From the NCBI GenBank assembly GCA_030583885.1, contig CP129480.1, forward strand, positions 992,001 through 1,056,000: a DNA stretch of 64,000 bases, read 5' to 3'. This DNA is from Anaerolineales bacterium (GTDB lineage Bacteria; Chloroflexota; Anaerolineae; Anaerolineales; Villigracilaceae). Below are positions 8,649 through 16,830 of this stretch, piece after piece (the first letter of the stretch is position 1; each line of letters opens with the position of its first letter). A program made the position numbers and the translations under genes. Under the pieces are notes generated by a model. That model worked only from the letters and a program-made list of their open reading frames with translations. It ran no database searches and was not told where the DNA came from.

Positions 8649-9221
8649 TCAGGCGGCTTGCGCCGTGTTCGTGCGTCGCCACCACCACCAGATCAGCAGG
8701 GCAAGCAGGATAACGAGGATGACACCCATGATGATGGGAAGCATGATGGCCAGAATGGACGTGGTGAAGGCAATGATATCCTCTGCAATGGATGCAGGTG
8801 TTGTGCCCGCACCTGCCGTTGCCGCTGTGATCGCCGGGCGTACCGCCGCCGCCTTGACTGCGTGTACGCTTCCTGCCATGAGCAATCCGCACGCCAGGGC
8901 AAGCAGAGGGCTTATATCGGTGATGACGTTTGCGCTGGCGGCAAAGGCGATGGCTCCCGCAACAGGGCGGATGATGGTCTGGATAACGTCGTTGATGTGA
9001 TTGACAGCGGGAACCTTATCCGCGATCATTTCGATGATGACGAGAATGCCGAGCAGGATGAGGATCCAGGGGTTGGCGATTAGGTCAAAAGGCTGGCTGA
9101 GGGTCAGGGTTTTGGGGAAGTAATGCGCGATGACACCAACGACAAGCAGCGGGATGTAGGCGTTGAGTCCCGCGCTGGCGGAAAGCCCAAAGGCGGAAAA
9201 GATGCCGAGCAAGAGGTCCAT
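8649..9221 (-). CDS. DUF4126 family membrane protein
   Basis: This is a 190-residue protein with about five membrane segments. The N-terminal GLSASAGLNAYIPLLVVG matches the DUF4126 signature. The tail ends with a Trp run and two Arg before a short polar end. Its function is unknown in the family. A good ribosome binding site (AGGAG) precedes the ATG at 9221. It is probably monocistronic. Confidence 0.75.
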   Translation of the reverse strand: MDLLLGIFSAFGLSASAGLNAYIPLLVVGVIAHYFPKTLTLSQPFDLIANPWILILLGILVIIEMIADKVPAVNHINDVIQTIIRPVAGAIAFAASANVITDISPLLALACGLLMAGSVHAVKAAAVRPAITAATAGAGTTPASIAEDIIAFTTSILAIMLPIIMGVILVILLALLIWWWWRRTNTAQAA

Positions 9222-9300
9222 TTTTTATTTCTCCTTCTAACGTATGATGAGTATAAGCCCACCATCTATACTACGCAAAAGACGCATACTTGTTGTATGA

Positions 9301-10134
9301 TCACAGGCCGGGAAAGCCGCCCCACGTACCGGTGAATTGCAGCCGGAGCAGGTCAATGCCGAGGATGAGGATCAGGGCCAGGGTCAAGCCTGAAGCGAGC
9401 GGGAGCCAGAGTTGACGCGGGTGGTCGAAGGCATTGTCCTGTTTCATGATGATAATCCACAATATGGTGAATACCAGAACGAGTAGGGACAATGTGCCAA
9501 GCGCACTCATGTATGCGATGGGGTACAGGATGATGGGACTGTCGGTCAGGATGAGCAGGTTGATGGCTGCTATGATCGCGGTCAGGAAGCCGAGCAATTT
9601 CCATTCGAGCGCAGGACGGTCATCCATTTCACGCCAGAGGGTCTGGTTGACAACCGGATACAAAACCGCCGCAAGCGCAATGCCCATGCCGCTTCCGGTA
9701 AAAAGGCGCAGTATGTTGTTGGGAACATAAAGATTGGGGACCTGGTCAAGCGCACCCTGGGAGGTTTGTTTGAGCAGGTAGATGTAGGAATTGGTTCCGT
9801 CTATGCCGAAGGCGGCGAAGAACAGGACAAGCACGGCAATCAGTCCGCGCGAGGGGAGTTTGCTCCGTTTTTTGCTGACAAAGGCTTGAAAAATTAGTGC
9901 AACGCCAGCCGTATAGAATTCGCCTGTGCAGCGTGCGCACAAGGGAAGCTGGCGGTCATCAATCTGAAAGGAGCGTTCGTCAATGCGGTGACAGACGGCA
10001 TAGCCGATGGCGTCCAGTTTGCCGAGTGCGCCTTCCGGTGAAATGTACATCCATGTGCCAAAAGCGATGATTGCGGCAATCGGCACGAACCATTTGATGA
10101 TGGTTTGAAATAGTGACATCTGGTTTGAGTTCAT
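9301..10134 (-). CDS. DUF2085 family membrane protein
   Basis: The 277-residue protein has about seven membrane segments. The DUF2085 core is visible near residues 45-75: VCHRIDERSFQI followed by LPLCARCTGEF, a conserved Cys/His/Arg set. Its function is unknown. The gene is divergent from pfkA, and the 106-base gap between them should hold both promoters. Confidence 0.75.
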   Translation of the reverse strand: MNSNQMSLFQTIIKWFVPIAAIIAFGTWMYISPEGALGKLDAIGYAVCHRIDERSFQIDDRQLPLCARCTGEFYTAGVALIFQAFVSKKRSKLPSRGLIAVLVLFFAAFGIDGTNSYIYLLKQTSQGALDQVPNLYVPNNILRLFTGSGMGIALAAVLYPVVNQTLWREMDDRPALEWKLLGFLTAIIAAINLLILTDSPIILYPIAYMSALGTLSLLVLVFTILWIIIMKQDNAFDHPRQLWLPLASGLTLALILILGIDLLRLQFTGTWGGFPGL

Positions 10135-10240
10135 CGGTCACATTATATGGGGGATGGGTGTGAAATGCAAGAAAGGACTTTCTTCTACCCTGGTGATATG
10201 AATGGGGTATCATAAGCGTGTGTTTTTAACCAGGAGCTGC

Positions 10241-11326
10241 ATGATGAAAAAGATAGGGATTCTCACGGGCGGTGGTGACGCACCCGGGTTGAACGCGGTC
10301 ACCCGCGCGGCGGTGAAGACTGCCATCAATGAGTATGGCTGTGAAGTCTATGGGATCAGGAATGGATACGATGGATTCCTGGAGGAGGAGGGCATCCTCC
10401 CTCTTGGCCTCGATGAAGTACGCGGAATTTTGCCTCGCGGCGGTACGATCCTTGGCGCGGCAAACCGCGGGAATCCTTATGCCCGCAAGGTGATGCGTGA
10501 CGGCAGGGAAGTCACCATTGATGTCTCGGATGAGATCGTAAAAGGCATCAAAAAACTGAAAATGGATGCCCTGCTCGTGGTGGGCGGGGATGGTACGCTT
10601 CACATCGCGCACGAACTGGCGGGGAAGGGTGTGCCTGTGATCGGTGTTCCCAAAACAATTGACAATGATATTGGCGGCACGGAAGCCACCTTTGGTTTTG
10701 ATACCGCGCTTAACATCGCCACGGAAGCCTTGGACCGGCTGCATACAACCGCTGAGTCACATCACCGTGCCATGGTGCTTGAAGTAATGGGACGAGATGC
10801 CGGCTTTATTGCCCTTCATGCGGGTGTCTCCGGCGGAGCGGATGTGGTCTTGATCCCCGAAATTCCGTTCAAATTTGAAGGCGTGTTGGCGAAGATCCAC
10901 TCCCGCGCTGCAAAGGGGCGCAAGTTCAGCATCCTCGCGGTTTCCGAAGGGGCCAAACTTCAGGGCGGCGAGCAGGTCTTTTCCCGCAAAGGGGATGAAA
11001 TGTATGTCCCGCGTTTGGGAGGAATTGGTCAGATGGTTGCCGAACACATTGAAGGGCAGGGGTTTGAATCGCGCGTGACGGTCTTGGGGCATCTGCAGCG
11101 AGGCGGGACTCCCACCGCCTTTGACCGCTGGCTTGCCACGCGTTACGGCGCGGCGGCTGTCCGTTTGGCGGCGCGCGGCGGATTTGACCGTATGGTGGCA
11201 TTACAGTGCGGCGAGATCACGGACATCTCGCTTGAAGAGGCGACTGCCTCCCCAAAGCGGGTGAACATCCATGGCGATGCGGTCATCACTGCGCGCAATA
11301 TTGGCATTTCATTTGGGGATGATTAA
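10241..11326 (+). CDS. pfkA: 6-phosphofructokinase
   Basis: This cytosolic glycolytic enzyme of 361 residues phosphorylates fructose 6-phosphate. Motifs are GGGDAPGLN near the N-terminus, GGDGTL, PKTIDNDIGG and MGRDAGFIAL. The Gly in GGDG points to ATP as donor (PPi enzymes usually have GGDD), while the Lys in PKT is shared with the PPi and mixed group, so the donor cannot be fixed by eye. CAGGAG sits just upstream of tandem ATGs (10241, 10244); an earlier ATG at 10202 has no such site. Confidence 0.92.
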   Translation: MMKKIGILTGGGDAPGLNAVTRAAVKTAINEYGCEVYGIRNGYDGFLEEEGILPLGLDEVRGILPRGGTILGAANRGNPYARKVMRDGREVTIDVSDEIVKGIKKLKMDALLVVGGDGTLHIAHELAGKGVPVIGVPKTIDNDIGGTEATFGFDTALNIATEALDRLHTTAESHHRAMVLEVMGRDAGFIALHAGVSGGADVVLIPEIPFKFEGVLAKIHSRAAKGRKFSILAVSEGAKLQGGEQVFSRKGDEMYVPRLGGIGQMVAEHIEGQGFESRVTVLGHLQRGGTPTAFDRWLATRYGAAAVRLAARGGFDRMVALQCGEITDISLEEATASPKRVNIHGDAVITARNIGISFGDD

Positions 11327-11368
11327 AAAGATAATCCGCAGATTTCACAGAGTACACGGAAAAGAAAG

Positions 11369-11397
11369 AAGGTTGAGTAAGACTACTCCTCAACCTT
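11369..11397. terminator. Hairpin between pfkA and the convergent aminopeptidase gene
   Basis: The stem AAGGTTGAG / CTCAACCTT lies between the two convergent stop codons. There is no clear T-run on the plus strand, so this is only a possible bidirectional terminator. Short ACCTTCAAC-like repeats follow it. Confidence 0.45.
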
Positions 11398-11422
11398 CAA
11401 CTATTAACCTTCAAGCCTTCAA

Positions 11423-12547
11423 CTACTTCTCGAACACGAACTGACCGTTCTTGTAGAACAACTCGCCGTCCACAAGGATTTCCGAGTCTGTGCGCATGTC
11501 GCAGATCATGTCCCAGTGGATGGCGCTCTTGTTTTTTGAACCGGTTTCGGGGTAGCCTGCGCCGAGTGCCATGTGGAAGGACCCCCCGATCTTTTCGTCG
11601 AATAAAATATTTCCTGTAAATTGCTGGATGTCAAAATTTGTGCCGATGGCAAACTCACCGAGATGACGCGAGCCGGCGTCGGTCTCAAGCGTTTTAAGCA
11701 GGAAGTCCAGGTTCTTTTCGGCTTTTGCAGATTCGACCCGCCCGTTCGAGAAGGTTAGTTCAGCGCCCTCTACGCTTGTCCCGCCGTAGTTTGCGGGATA
11801 GGTGAACTTGACCCAGCCGTTGACAGAATCCTCGACAGGCCCCGTGTAGATTTCCCCGTCCGGCATGTTGAACGTGCCGAACGAATTCATGAATGTGCGC
11901 CCCTTCACGGAAAGCATCAGGTCCACGTTGGGTCCGCGCAGGATGACCTGGTTTTTGCCCTTCATGAAATCCACCGCAGATTGCTGCTTCTGTTCCACGC
12001 TCTTCCAAAAGGCGATCGGTTCCTCTTCATTCGCATGTACAGCGCCGAACACAAAATCCTCATATTCCTTCAGGCTCATGCTTGCGTCCTGTGCATATGC
12101 CTCGGTGGGGAAGAGGGTCGTCACCCATTTGAAAGCCCCCTCTGCGCCGCGGCGGAACTGCGCTTCCGTGATTGCTGAAATGGCCTTGCCGCGACGCTGG
12201 GATTTTGCCGGGTTAATATTCGTTGTGCCTTTGGTGTTGGTTGCAGAGTGAATGCGGACGCGTCCCTCGAACTGTTCGTATGCCAGTTTGTAAAAGGTTG
12301 GCACAAAATCGAGTTGCGCTTCATTTGCGTAGGTCAGATATAACTCGTCCTGGCTGAACGGCATGGTGCCGGGCAGGGCCACCATCAAGTGCGGGTGCCC
12401 GCCTTTTTCAAGAATCTGAACATACAGTTCACGCAGCAACGGTTCAGCGGCAGTCGTTCCTTCCAGCAGGATGCGGTCGCCTGGTTTTACACGAGCGGAA
12501 TGCTCGATCAGAATTTTCGCGTATTTTGAAACACGGATGTCAGCCAA
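11423..12547 (-). CDS. M29 family aminopeptidase
   Basis: The 374-residue protein matches thermophilic aminopeptidase M29 (AmpS/PepS type), a cytosolic enzyme with two metal ions. Conserved parts are NTKGTTNIN, LGEFAIGTN, SFHMALGAGYPETG and SAIHWDMICDMR, which carry the metal-binding Glu, His and Asp. No ATG fits: reading further upstream runs antisense through the radical SAM gene. A TTG at 12545-12547 with AGGAG nine bases ahead gives the expected N-terminus (ADIRVSKYAKIL), so TTG is taken as the start. Confidence 0.9.
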   Translation of the reverse strand: MADIRVSKYAKILIEHSARVKPGDRILLEGTTAAEPLLRELYVQILEKGGHPHLMVALPGTMPFSQDELYLTYANEAQLDFVPTFYKLAYEQFEGRVRIHSATNTKGTTNINPAKSQRRGKAISAITEAQFRRGAEGAFKWVTTLFPTEAYAQDASMSLKEYEDFVFGAVHANEEEPIAFWKSVEQKQQSAVDFMKGKNQVILRGPNVDLMLSVKGRTFMNSFGTFNMPDGEIYTGPVEDSVNGWVKFTYPANYGGTSVEGAELTFSNGRVESAKAEKNLDFLLKTLETDAGSRHLGEFAIGTNFDIQQFTGNILFDEKIGGSFHMALGAGYPETGSKNKSAIHWDMICDMRTDSEILVDGELFYKNGQFVFEK

Positions 12548-12637
12548 TGGAATTCTCCTGGAATAAGCTGGGAATACGAAAATTATATCACCTTCACTTC
12601 CACCCATTTCCATTTGGGATGTGTGGCGAATGGAAAT

Positions 12638-12651
12638 GTAACTTTCGTCAC
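12638..12651. promoter_or_regulatory. Candidate CRP/FNR-type operator (TAAC-N4-GTCA)
   Basis: GTAAC-TTTC-GTCAC lies 61 bases ahead of the radical SAM start and 90 bases ahead of the divergent aminopeptidase start. It resembles the sites at 16752-16771 and 58537-58550. It is one base away from a perfect TGAC-N4-GTCA dyad. Confidence 0.4.
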
Positions 12652-12712
12652 GTGAATTATTCGTGAAATTGGATATGATAGGTTGACATTGGTTTATTTG
12701 TAAGGAGAGACC

Positions 12713-13984
12713 GTGATTGCCCCTTCCACAAAACAGACAACCGCTTGGGCGGAGGTGGACGAAAACGGACGCCTCATTCTTCCGCCCGAACTTGCCCGCC
12801 AATATGGGCTGAATCCAGGCTCCAAAGTCCGCCTCGACGAAGGGGGGAACTTTGTCCGTATGCACCGCCCCGTCACCCACCTCACCAAAGTCTACATCGA
12901 ACCGACCGTCGCTTGCAACCTCGATTGCATCACCTGCTTCCGCAACGCATGGGATCAGCCCATCGGGCGCATGAGCGAAGAGACCTTCGAGCATATCTTC
13001 AAGGGCCTGAAACAAATGGACCCGATCCCCGATGTGTACTTCGGCGGGATCGGCGAGCCGCTCTTCCACCTCAAAACCATCGAATGGATCCGCCGCATCA
13101 AACAGGAACTCGACGTAAAAGTGGAACTCATCACCAACGGCACGATCCTCACCGAAAAAAAATCCCGCGAATTAATTGACGCTGGACTCGATGTGTTATG
13201 GGTCTCTTTAGATGGTGCCACCCCCGAAGGTTTTGCCGATGTGCGCCTCGGCGCGGAACTTCCAGCTATCCTCGAAAACCTGCGCCGCCTTTTCAAACTG
13301 CGCGGACCGGGTCACTTCCCCAAACCGGAGATCGGCGTTGCGTTCGTCGCCATGAAACGCAATATCAATGATCTGCCAAAGATCATCAAAATGGGACATA
13401 CCTTCGGCGCGCGTTATTATTCGGTAAGCAATGTTCAGCCTGCCACGGTAGAAATGCAGGAGGATCGCCTTTACACCCGTACTATGCGGAATATTGCCTA
13501 CCTTCCCTCGCCGGTTTTGCCAAAACTCAGCCTGCCCAAAATGGACTTCAACGAAGAGACGCAAACCGCTCTTATCGAAGCCTTCAACAGCGGATGCAAC
13601 GTCAGTTTTGCGGGTAACAACTGGGGCGGCGCGAATGATGTCTGTAACTTCGTCGAGAACGGCACCATGTCCATTGCGTGGACGGGGGAAGTCAGTCCGT
13701 GCTGGCCCCTGATGCACACCCACATGAGCTACCTGCATAATAAGCCGCGTCTTTCCCATAAACACATCATCGGCAATGTAAAGGAAAACTCACTCGAGGA
13801 AATCTGGCTCAACCCCGATTATGTTTCCTACCGCGAACGCCTCCATAATTTTATTTTCGCGCCCTGCACCTTCTGCGGCGGATGCGACCTTTCCGAAGCC
13901 AATGTGGAGGATTGCCTCGGCAATGACATTGCCCCCGTCTGCGGCGGGTGTTTGTGGGCGCAGGGCATAATCCAATGCCCGTAA
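12713..13984 (+). CDS. AbrB-radical SAM/SPASM fusion, tungsten AOR cofactor-modifying type
   Basis: This 423-residue protein has an AbrB/SpoVT-like swapped-hairpin segment at residues 12-50 (WAEVDENGRLILPPELA) fused to a radical SAM domain. The SAM cluster cysteines are C68, C72 and C75 (ACNLDCITCF, CX3CX2C). A Cys-rich SPASM-like tail (CTFCGGC, then CLG and CGGCLW) should hold extra Fe-S clusters. Radical SAM proteins of this kind accompany tungsten aldehyde ferredoxin oxidoreductases, and the AOR gene is 0.8 kb downstream. The start is GTG with AAGGAGAG upstream. Its exact reaction is not established. Confidence 0.85.
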   Translation: MIAPSTKQTTAWAEVDENGRLILPPELARQYGLNPGSKVRLDEGGNFVRMHRPVTHLTKVYIEPTVACNLDCITCFRNAWDQPIGRMSEETFEHIFKGLKQMDPIPDVYFGGIGEPLFHLKTIEWIRRIKQELDVKVELITNGTILTEKKSRELIDAGLDVLWVSLDGATPEGFADVRLGAELPAILENLRRLFKLRGPGHFPKPEIGVAFVAMKRNINDLPKIIKMGHTFGARYYSVSNVQPATVEMQEDRLYTRTMRNIAYLPSPVLPKLSLPKMDFNEETQTALIEAFNSGCNVSFAGNNWGGANDVCNFVENGTMSIAWTGEVSPCWPLMHTHMSYLHNKPRLSHKHIIGNVKENSLEEIWLNPDYVSYRERLHNFIFAPCTFCGGCDLSEANVEDCLGNDIAPVCGGCLWAQGIIQCP

Positions 13985-14029
13985 TGTGAGCCGCTTTATA
14001 AAAGAGGGGGACTTTGTTATACTGGCTTC

Positions 14030-14362
14030 ATGCAAGTCTGTTTTTATGCCAATATGCGTACCGTGATTGGAGCATCATCCCTCGATGTGGATGATACGCG
14101 GGTGGACACCTTCCGCAAACTGCTTGCCCACCTCACCGAACTATACCCCGAAGCCAGATTCCACCTGCTTGACGAGGGTGGCGGTCTGCGTCAGGATGTG
14201 CCTGTCTATGTGGATGGACGGAACCCGCGTCTGACTACGGCGGGAATTGATACCCCCCTCCAACCTGATTCCATCGTCAGTTTTTTCTCGCCCATCTCCA
14301 GCGGACGGATGAACGTGGAAGTATTGCGTGAGCCCAATTTTGGAAAGAGGAGTGAAGAATGA
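14030..14362 (+). CDS. MoaD/ThiS-like protein without a C-terminal Gly-Gly
   Basis: The 110-residue protein has a beta-grasp MoaD-like fold: a YANMRTVIG opening, a middle helix and a closing FFSPISSGR strand. Sulfur carriers must end in Gly-Gly; here the position reads SSGR and is followed by about 16 further residues, so it cannot act as a thiocarboxylate carrier unless trimmed. A TATACT -10 box ends six bases before the ATG, suggesting an almost leaderless message. Its stop overlaps the next start (ATGA). It probably serves molybdopterin or tungstopterin synthesis for the AOR. Confidence 0.75.
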   Translation: MQVCFYANMRTVIGASSLDVDDTRVDTFRKLLAHLTELYPEARFHLLDEGGGLRQDVPVYVDGRNPRLTTAGIDTPLQPDSIVSFFSPISSGRMNVEVLREPNFGKRSEE

Positions 14363-14637
14363 AAGTCAACTTTTTTGCGACCTTGCGCGATATTGCCGGC
14401 GGAAAAACCATTGAGTTCGACGTGGACCATGGCGTCACCGCTCAGGAATTGCTGGATGCCATCATTGAAAAATTTCCGCTCATGAAAAAGGAATTGCTCA
14501 ATGAGAGCGGCGAGATGTACGGTCACGTCCACTTCTTTATTAACGGGCGCGATGTGCAATTCACCGACGACAAGTTCGAGACACGGATCACACAGGAGGA
14601 CACGGTCAATGTCTTCCCTGCGGTGGGTGGAGGGTAG
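14359..14637 (+). CDS. MoaD-family sulfur carrier
   Basis: This 92-residue beta-grasp protein ends in VGGG, so it keeps the terminal glycines needed for adenylation and thiocarboxylation. It starts inside the stop of the previous MoaD-like gene (ATGA overlap), so the two are translated together. MoaD-like proteins next to AOR genes are thought to supply sulfur for the tungstopterin dithiolene. A 46-base palindrome downstream ends the transcript. Confidence 0.85.
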   Translation: MKVNFFATLRDIAGGKTIEFDVDHGVTAQELLDAIIEKFPLMKKELLNESGEMYGHVHFFINGRDVQFTDDKFETRITQEDTVNVFPAVGGG

Positions 14638-14640
14638 GTT

Positions 14641-14717
14641 TTTGGAGTCAGGGAGCTACTAAGTGCCACGAAGTGGTATGCTCCCGTAGTTTCGACGGCA
14701 AGCCGTCTGAGTCCAAA
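14641..14717. repeat. Double-hairpin repeat, family A (intergenic copy)
   Basis: The outer arms TTTGGAGTC and GAGTCCAAA enclose two hairpins: GGGAGC...GCTCCC, itself containing GCCAC-GAA-GTGGT, and GACGGC-AA-GCCGTC. The plan matches copies at 26955-27010, 53620-53668 and 63124-63180. Confidence 0.6.
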
Positions 14718-14758
14718 TAACAAGCAGGGCGACGTACGTCGCCCTGCTTGTTATTTGG
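14713..14758. terminator. 46-base perfect palindrome between convergent MoaD and AOR genes
   Basis: The left arm is CCAAATAACAAGCAGGGCGA and continues CGT, followed directly by its exact reverse complement with no loop bases. It lies between the MoaD-like stop and the AOR stop and probably terminates both transcripts. It overlaps the end of the family A repeat by five bases. Confidence 0.7.
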
Positions 14759-14812
14759 GGGAAAATCCTGTTCGGGAAACAGAATCAGGCTTGGTTGAGG
14801 AAGAGGCGGGAG

Positions 14813-16639
14813 TTAGATGATCTCCAGTTCCTTCAGTTTGGCTTCAGGCACAACGCCGTTGACCCATCCGCGCTTGTCGTAGTACTCCACGAGCATGTCG
14901 TCGAGTTCGCAGACGTGTCCCTTGCTTCCGCCATGCTGTGATGGTTCCTTGAGGAAGCGTTCGGGCAGGGAATCCGAGCCTTCGCCGAAGCCGTTGAGGT
15001 TGTTGATGTGGCGTTCGAGGTTGTACACGCGTTCGCCGACTTTGAGCATGTCAGCGGCGGTGGCGGGAAGGCCGGTCATGGCTTCGTATTGCGCGGCGAA
15101 GGCATCCATGGATTCGGCAAAGGTGGCGAATTTGCAGAGATCCAGGCAGTCGGTGAGGGTGTGGACGTTCTGGAAGATGATGACGAGCTCGCCCTTGCCC
15201 TTCCACTCGAGCGGGTCGGTGACGGTAGAGGGACCGAGTACGTTGCCGACGACTTCAGCGGCGGGGGTATAGCCGCGCAGATGGCAGGCGCCGCGGTTGG
15301 AGGTGGCGTAGCCGAGACCCATACCCTTGATGCCGCGCGGATCGTACGCGGGTATGCCCTGACCTTTGCAGGTCATGGCGAGTTCGGGGTGACCAAAATA
15401 TTTGGCGGTTGGGTCTGCGCCGTCAGCCATGATATTGCCGATGCCTTCGCGTTTGGCAATCTTGCCGGCGATCTCAACCATCTTTGCGCCATCGCCCCAT
15501 GCTAGTTTGCCATCGCCATTGGTATAGCCTTTTTCGCTGGCTTCCATCCAGATGGAAAGGGGGTGACCAATCTCGATGGCGTCCATACCCATGTCGTTGC
15601 AGGTGTCGATCATCTTCGCCACAACGCGGATGTCGTCGTTGCCGCAGTTCGCGCCGACAGACCAGGATGGTTCGTATTCCACTGATTCCATGCGCAGACC
15701 CGCGTAGGGTCCGTCTTTGATCTCGACTTCCTTCTTGCAGGCGACCGGGCAGGCATGACAGGTGGGGTTATCCACGAGGATATTGTCGTTGACGTATTCG
15801 CCGCTGATCTTTTCGGCATGTTCATAGGCGGCGAACTTGCTGTTCATGGAGGGCAGACCGCCGATGACGTTGGTCATGTTCATCAGCACGTTCGTGCCGT
15901 AGACGGAGAGTCCGCCTTTGCGCGGAGAGGTGACGACGCGCTCGTCCATGATCATGGCGAGGGCGGTCTTGTGCGCCTCTTTCCACTTATCGCGGTCCTT
16001 GGCTTTGACGATCTTCTTCGGCGCCTTGACAACCACGGCTTTCAGGTTCTTGCTTCCGCCGACACAGCCGGTGCCGCCGCGTCCGGAAGCGCGGTCGTCC
16101 TCGTTGATCCAGCATGCGAATTTGACGAGGTTCTCGCCAGCCGGTCCGATGGCGATGACGGTCAGGTCTTTTTCGCCGTATTTTTCCTTGAAGTGTTTGA
16201 TTGTGTCGTGAACGCCCTTCCCCCAAACTTCTGATGCATCGAGCAATTCCAGTTTATCGTCGTGGATGTAGGCGTAGACGGGTTTTTTCGCTTTGCCTTT
16301 GAAGACCAGGCCATCGAAGCCGGACCAGCGTAACCGGGCGGCAGACCAGCCCCCATGGTGGGAATCAGTTACGGTTCCAGTCAGGGGCGATTTGGTTACG
16401 ACCGCCATGCGTCCGCTCATGTTGGCTTCCGAACCGGTCAAGGGTCCGTTCATGAAGCACAGGATGTTGTCGGGAGAAAGCGGATCGACCTGCGGTCCGT
16501 TATCAAAGACGTACTTGACGCCCAAGCCGCGTCCGCCGATATATTTGCGGGCGTCATCTTCGGCGATGGGTTTGTATTCCACTTTGCCGGCGGACAGATC
16601 GACCCATGCGATCTTGTTGGCGTAGCCACCCAGTTTCAT
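14813..16639 (-). CDS. aor: Tungsten-type aldehyde ferredoxin oxidoreductase
   Basis: The 608-residue enzyme oxidises aldehydes to acids and reduces ferredoxin, using a tungsten bis-pterin and one [4Fe-4S] cluster. Cluster ligands are visible in CHACPVAC (Cys near 292, 295 and 299) and LDLCKFA (Cys near 497), matching the spacing of the Pyrococcus enzyme. Pterin-binding stretches are GGRGLGVKY near 45, LRWSGFDGL and GRGGTGCVGGSKNLKA. The start at 16639 has AAAAGGAG upstream; the longer in-frame ATG at 16726 adds residues unlike the family. A perfect dyad lies in its upstream region, and maturation genes are at 12.7-14.6 kb. Confidence 0.94.
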   Translation of the reverse strand: MKLGGYANKIAWVDLSAGKVEYKPIAEDDARKYIGGRGLGVKYVFDNGPQVDPLSPDNILCFMNGPLTGSEANMSGRMAVVTKSPLTGTVTDSHHGGWSAARLRWSGFDGLVFKGKAKKPVYAYIHDDKLELLDASEVWGKGVHDTIKHFKEKYGEKDLTVIAIGPAGENLVKFACWINEDDRASGRGGTGCVGGSKNLKAVVVKAPKKIVKAKDRDKWKEAHKTALAMIMDERVVTSPRKGGLSVYGTNVLMNMTNVIGGLPSMNSKFAAYEHAEKISGEYVNDNILVDNPTCHACPVACKKEVEIKDGPYAGLRMESVEYEPSWSVGANCGNDDIRVVAKMIDTCNDMGMDAIEIGHPLSIWMEASEKGYTNGDGKLAWGDGAKMVEIAGKIAKREGIGNIMADGADPTAKYFGHPELAMTCKGQGIPAYDPRGIKGMGLGYATSNRGACHLRGYTPAAEVVGNVLGPSTVTDPLEWKGKGELVIIFQNVHTLTDCLDLCKFATFAESMDAFAAQYEAMTGLPATAADMLKVGERVYNLERHINNLNGFGEGSDSLPERFLKEPSQHGGSKGHVCELDDMLVEYYDKRGWVNGVVPEAKLKELEII

Positions 16640-16751
16640 GGTTATCTCCTTTTGATGAAATGATAATAAGACGGCTGGCGCCGCCCGCTTTTCATATAGG
16701 ATAGCATTTGGGGAGTTCTTTTTCAATAATTAAATTTTTCCTTAACTGAAA

Positions 16752-16771
16752 AATATGACGTTTGTCATATT
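16752..16771. promoter_or_regulatory. CRP/FNR-like dyad upstream of AOR
   Basis: AATATGAC-GTTT-GTCATATT is a perfect inverted repeat with a four-base centre, the form bound by CRP/FNR-family regulators. It lies 113 bases ahead of the AOR start and 60 bases ahead of the divergent bi-domain oxidoreductase start, so it could serve either. Confidence 0.55.
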
Positions 16772-16830
16772 GCGCGCGCGTTCACAAATCATTCAATGGT
16801 TGAATTTTGATTTGCGTTATACTTTTGTTC

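Noticed and set aside
8649..9083. Plus-strand open frames of 110-150 codons opposite the DUF4126 gene
   Set aside because: Their composition is the reverse complement of hydrophobic codons and they have no ribosome sites; the minus-strand membrane protein explains the region.
12548..13069. Long N-terminal extension of the M29 aminopeptidase
   Set aside because: It is the antisense of the radical SAM gene and the divergent promoter; a TTG with AGGAG at 12547 gives the normal protein length.
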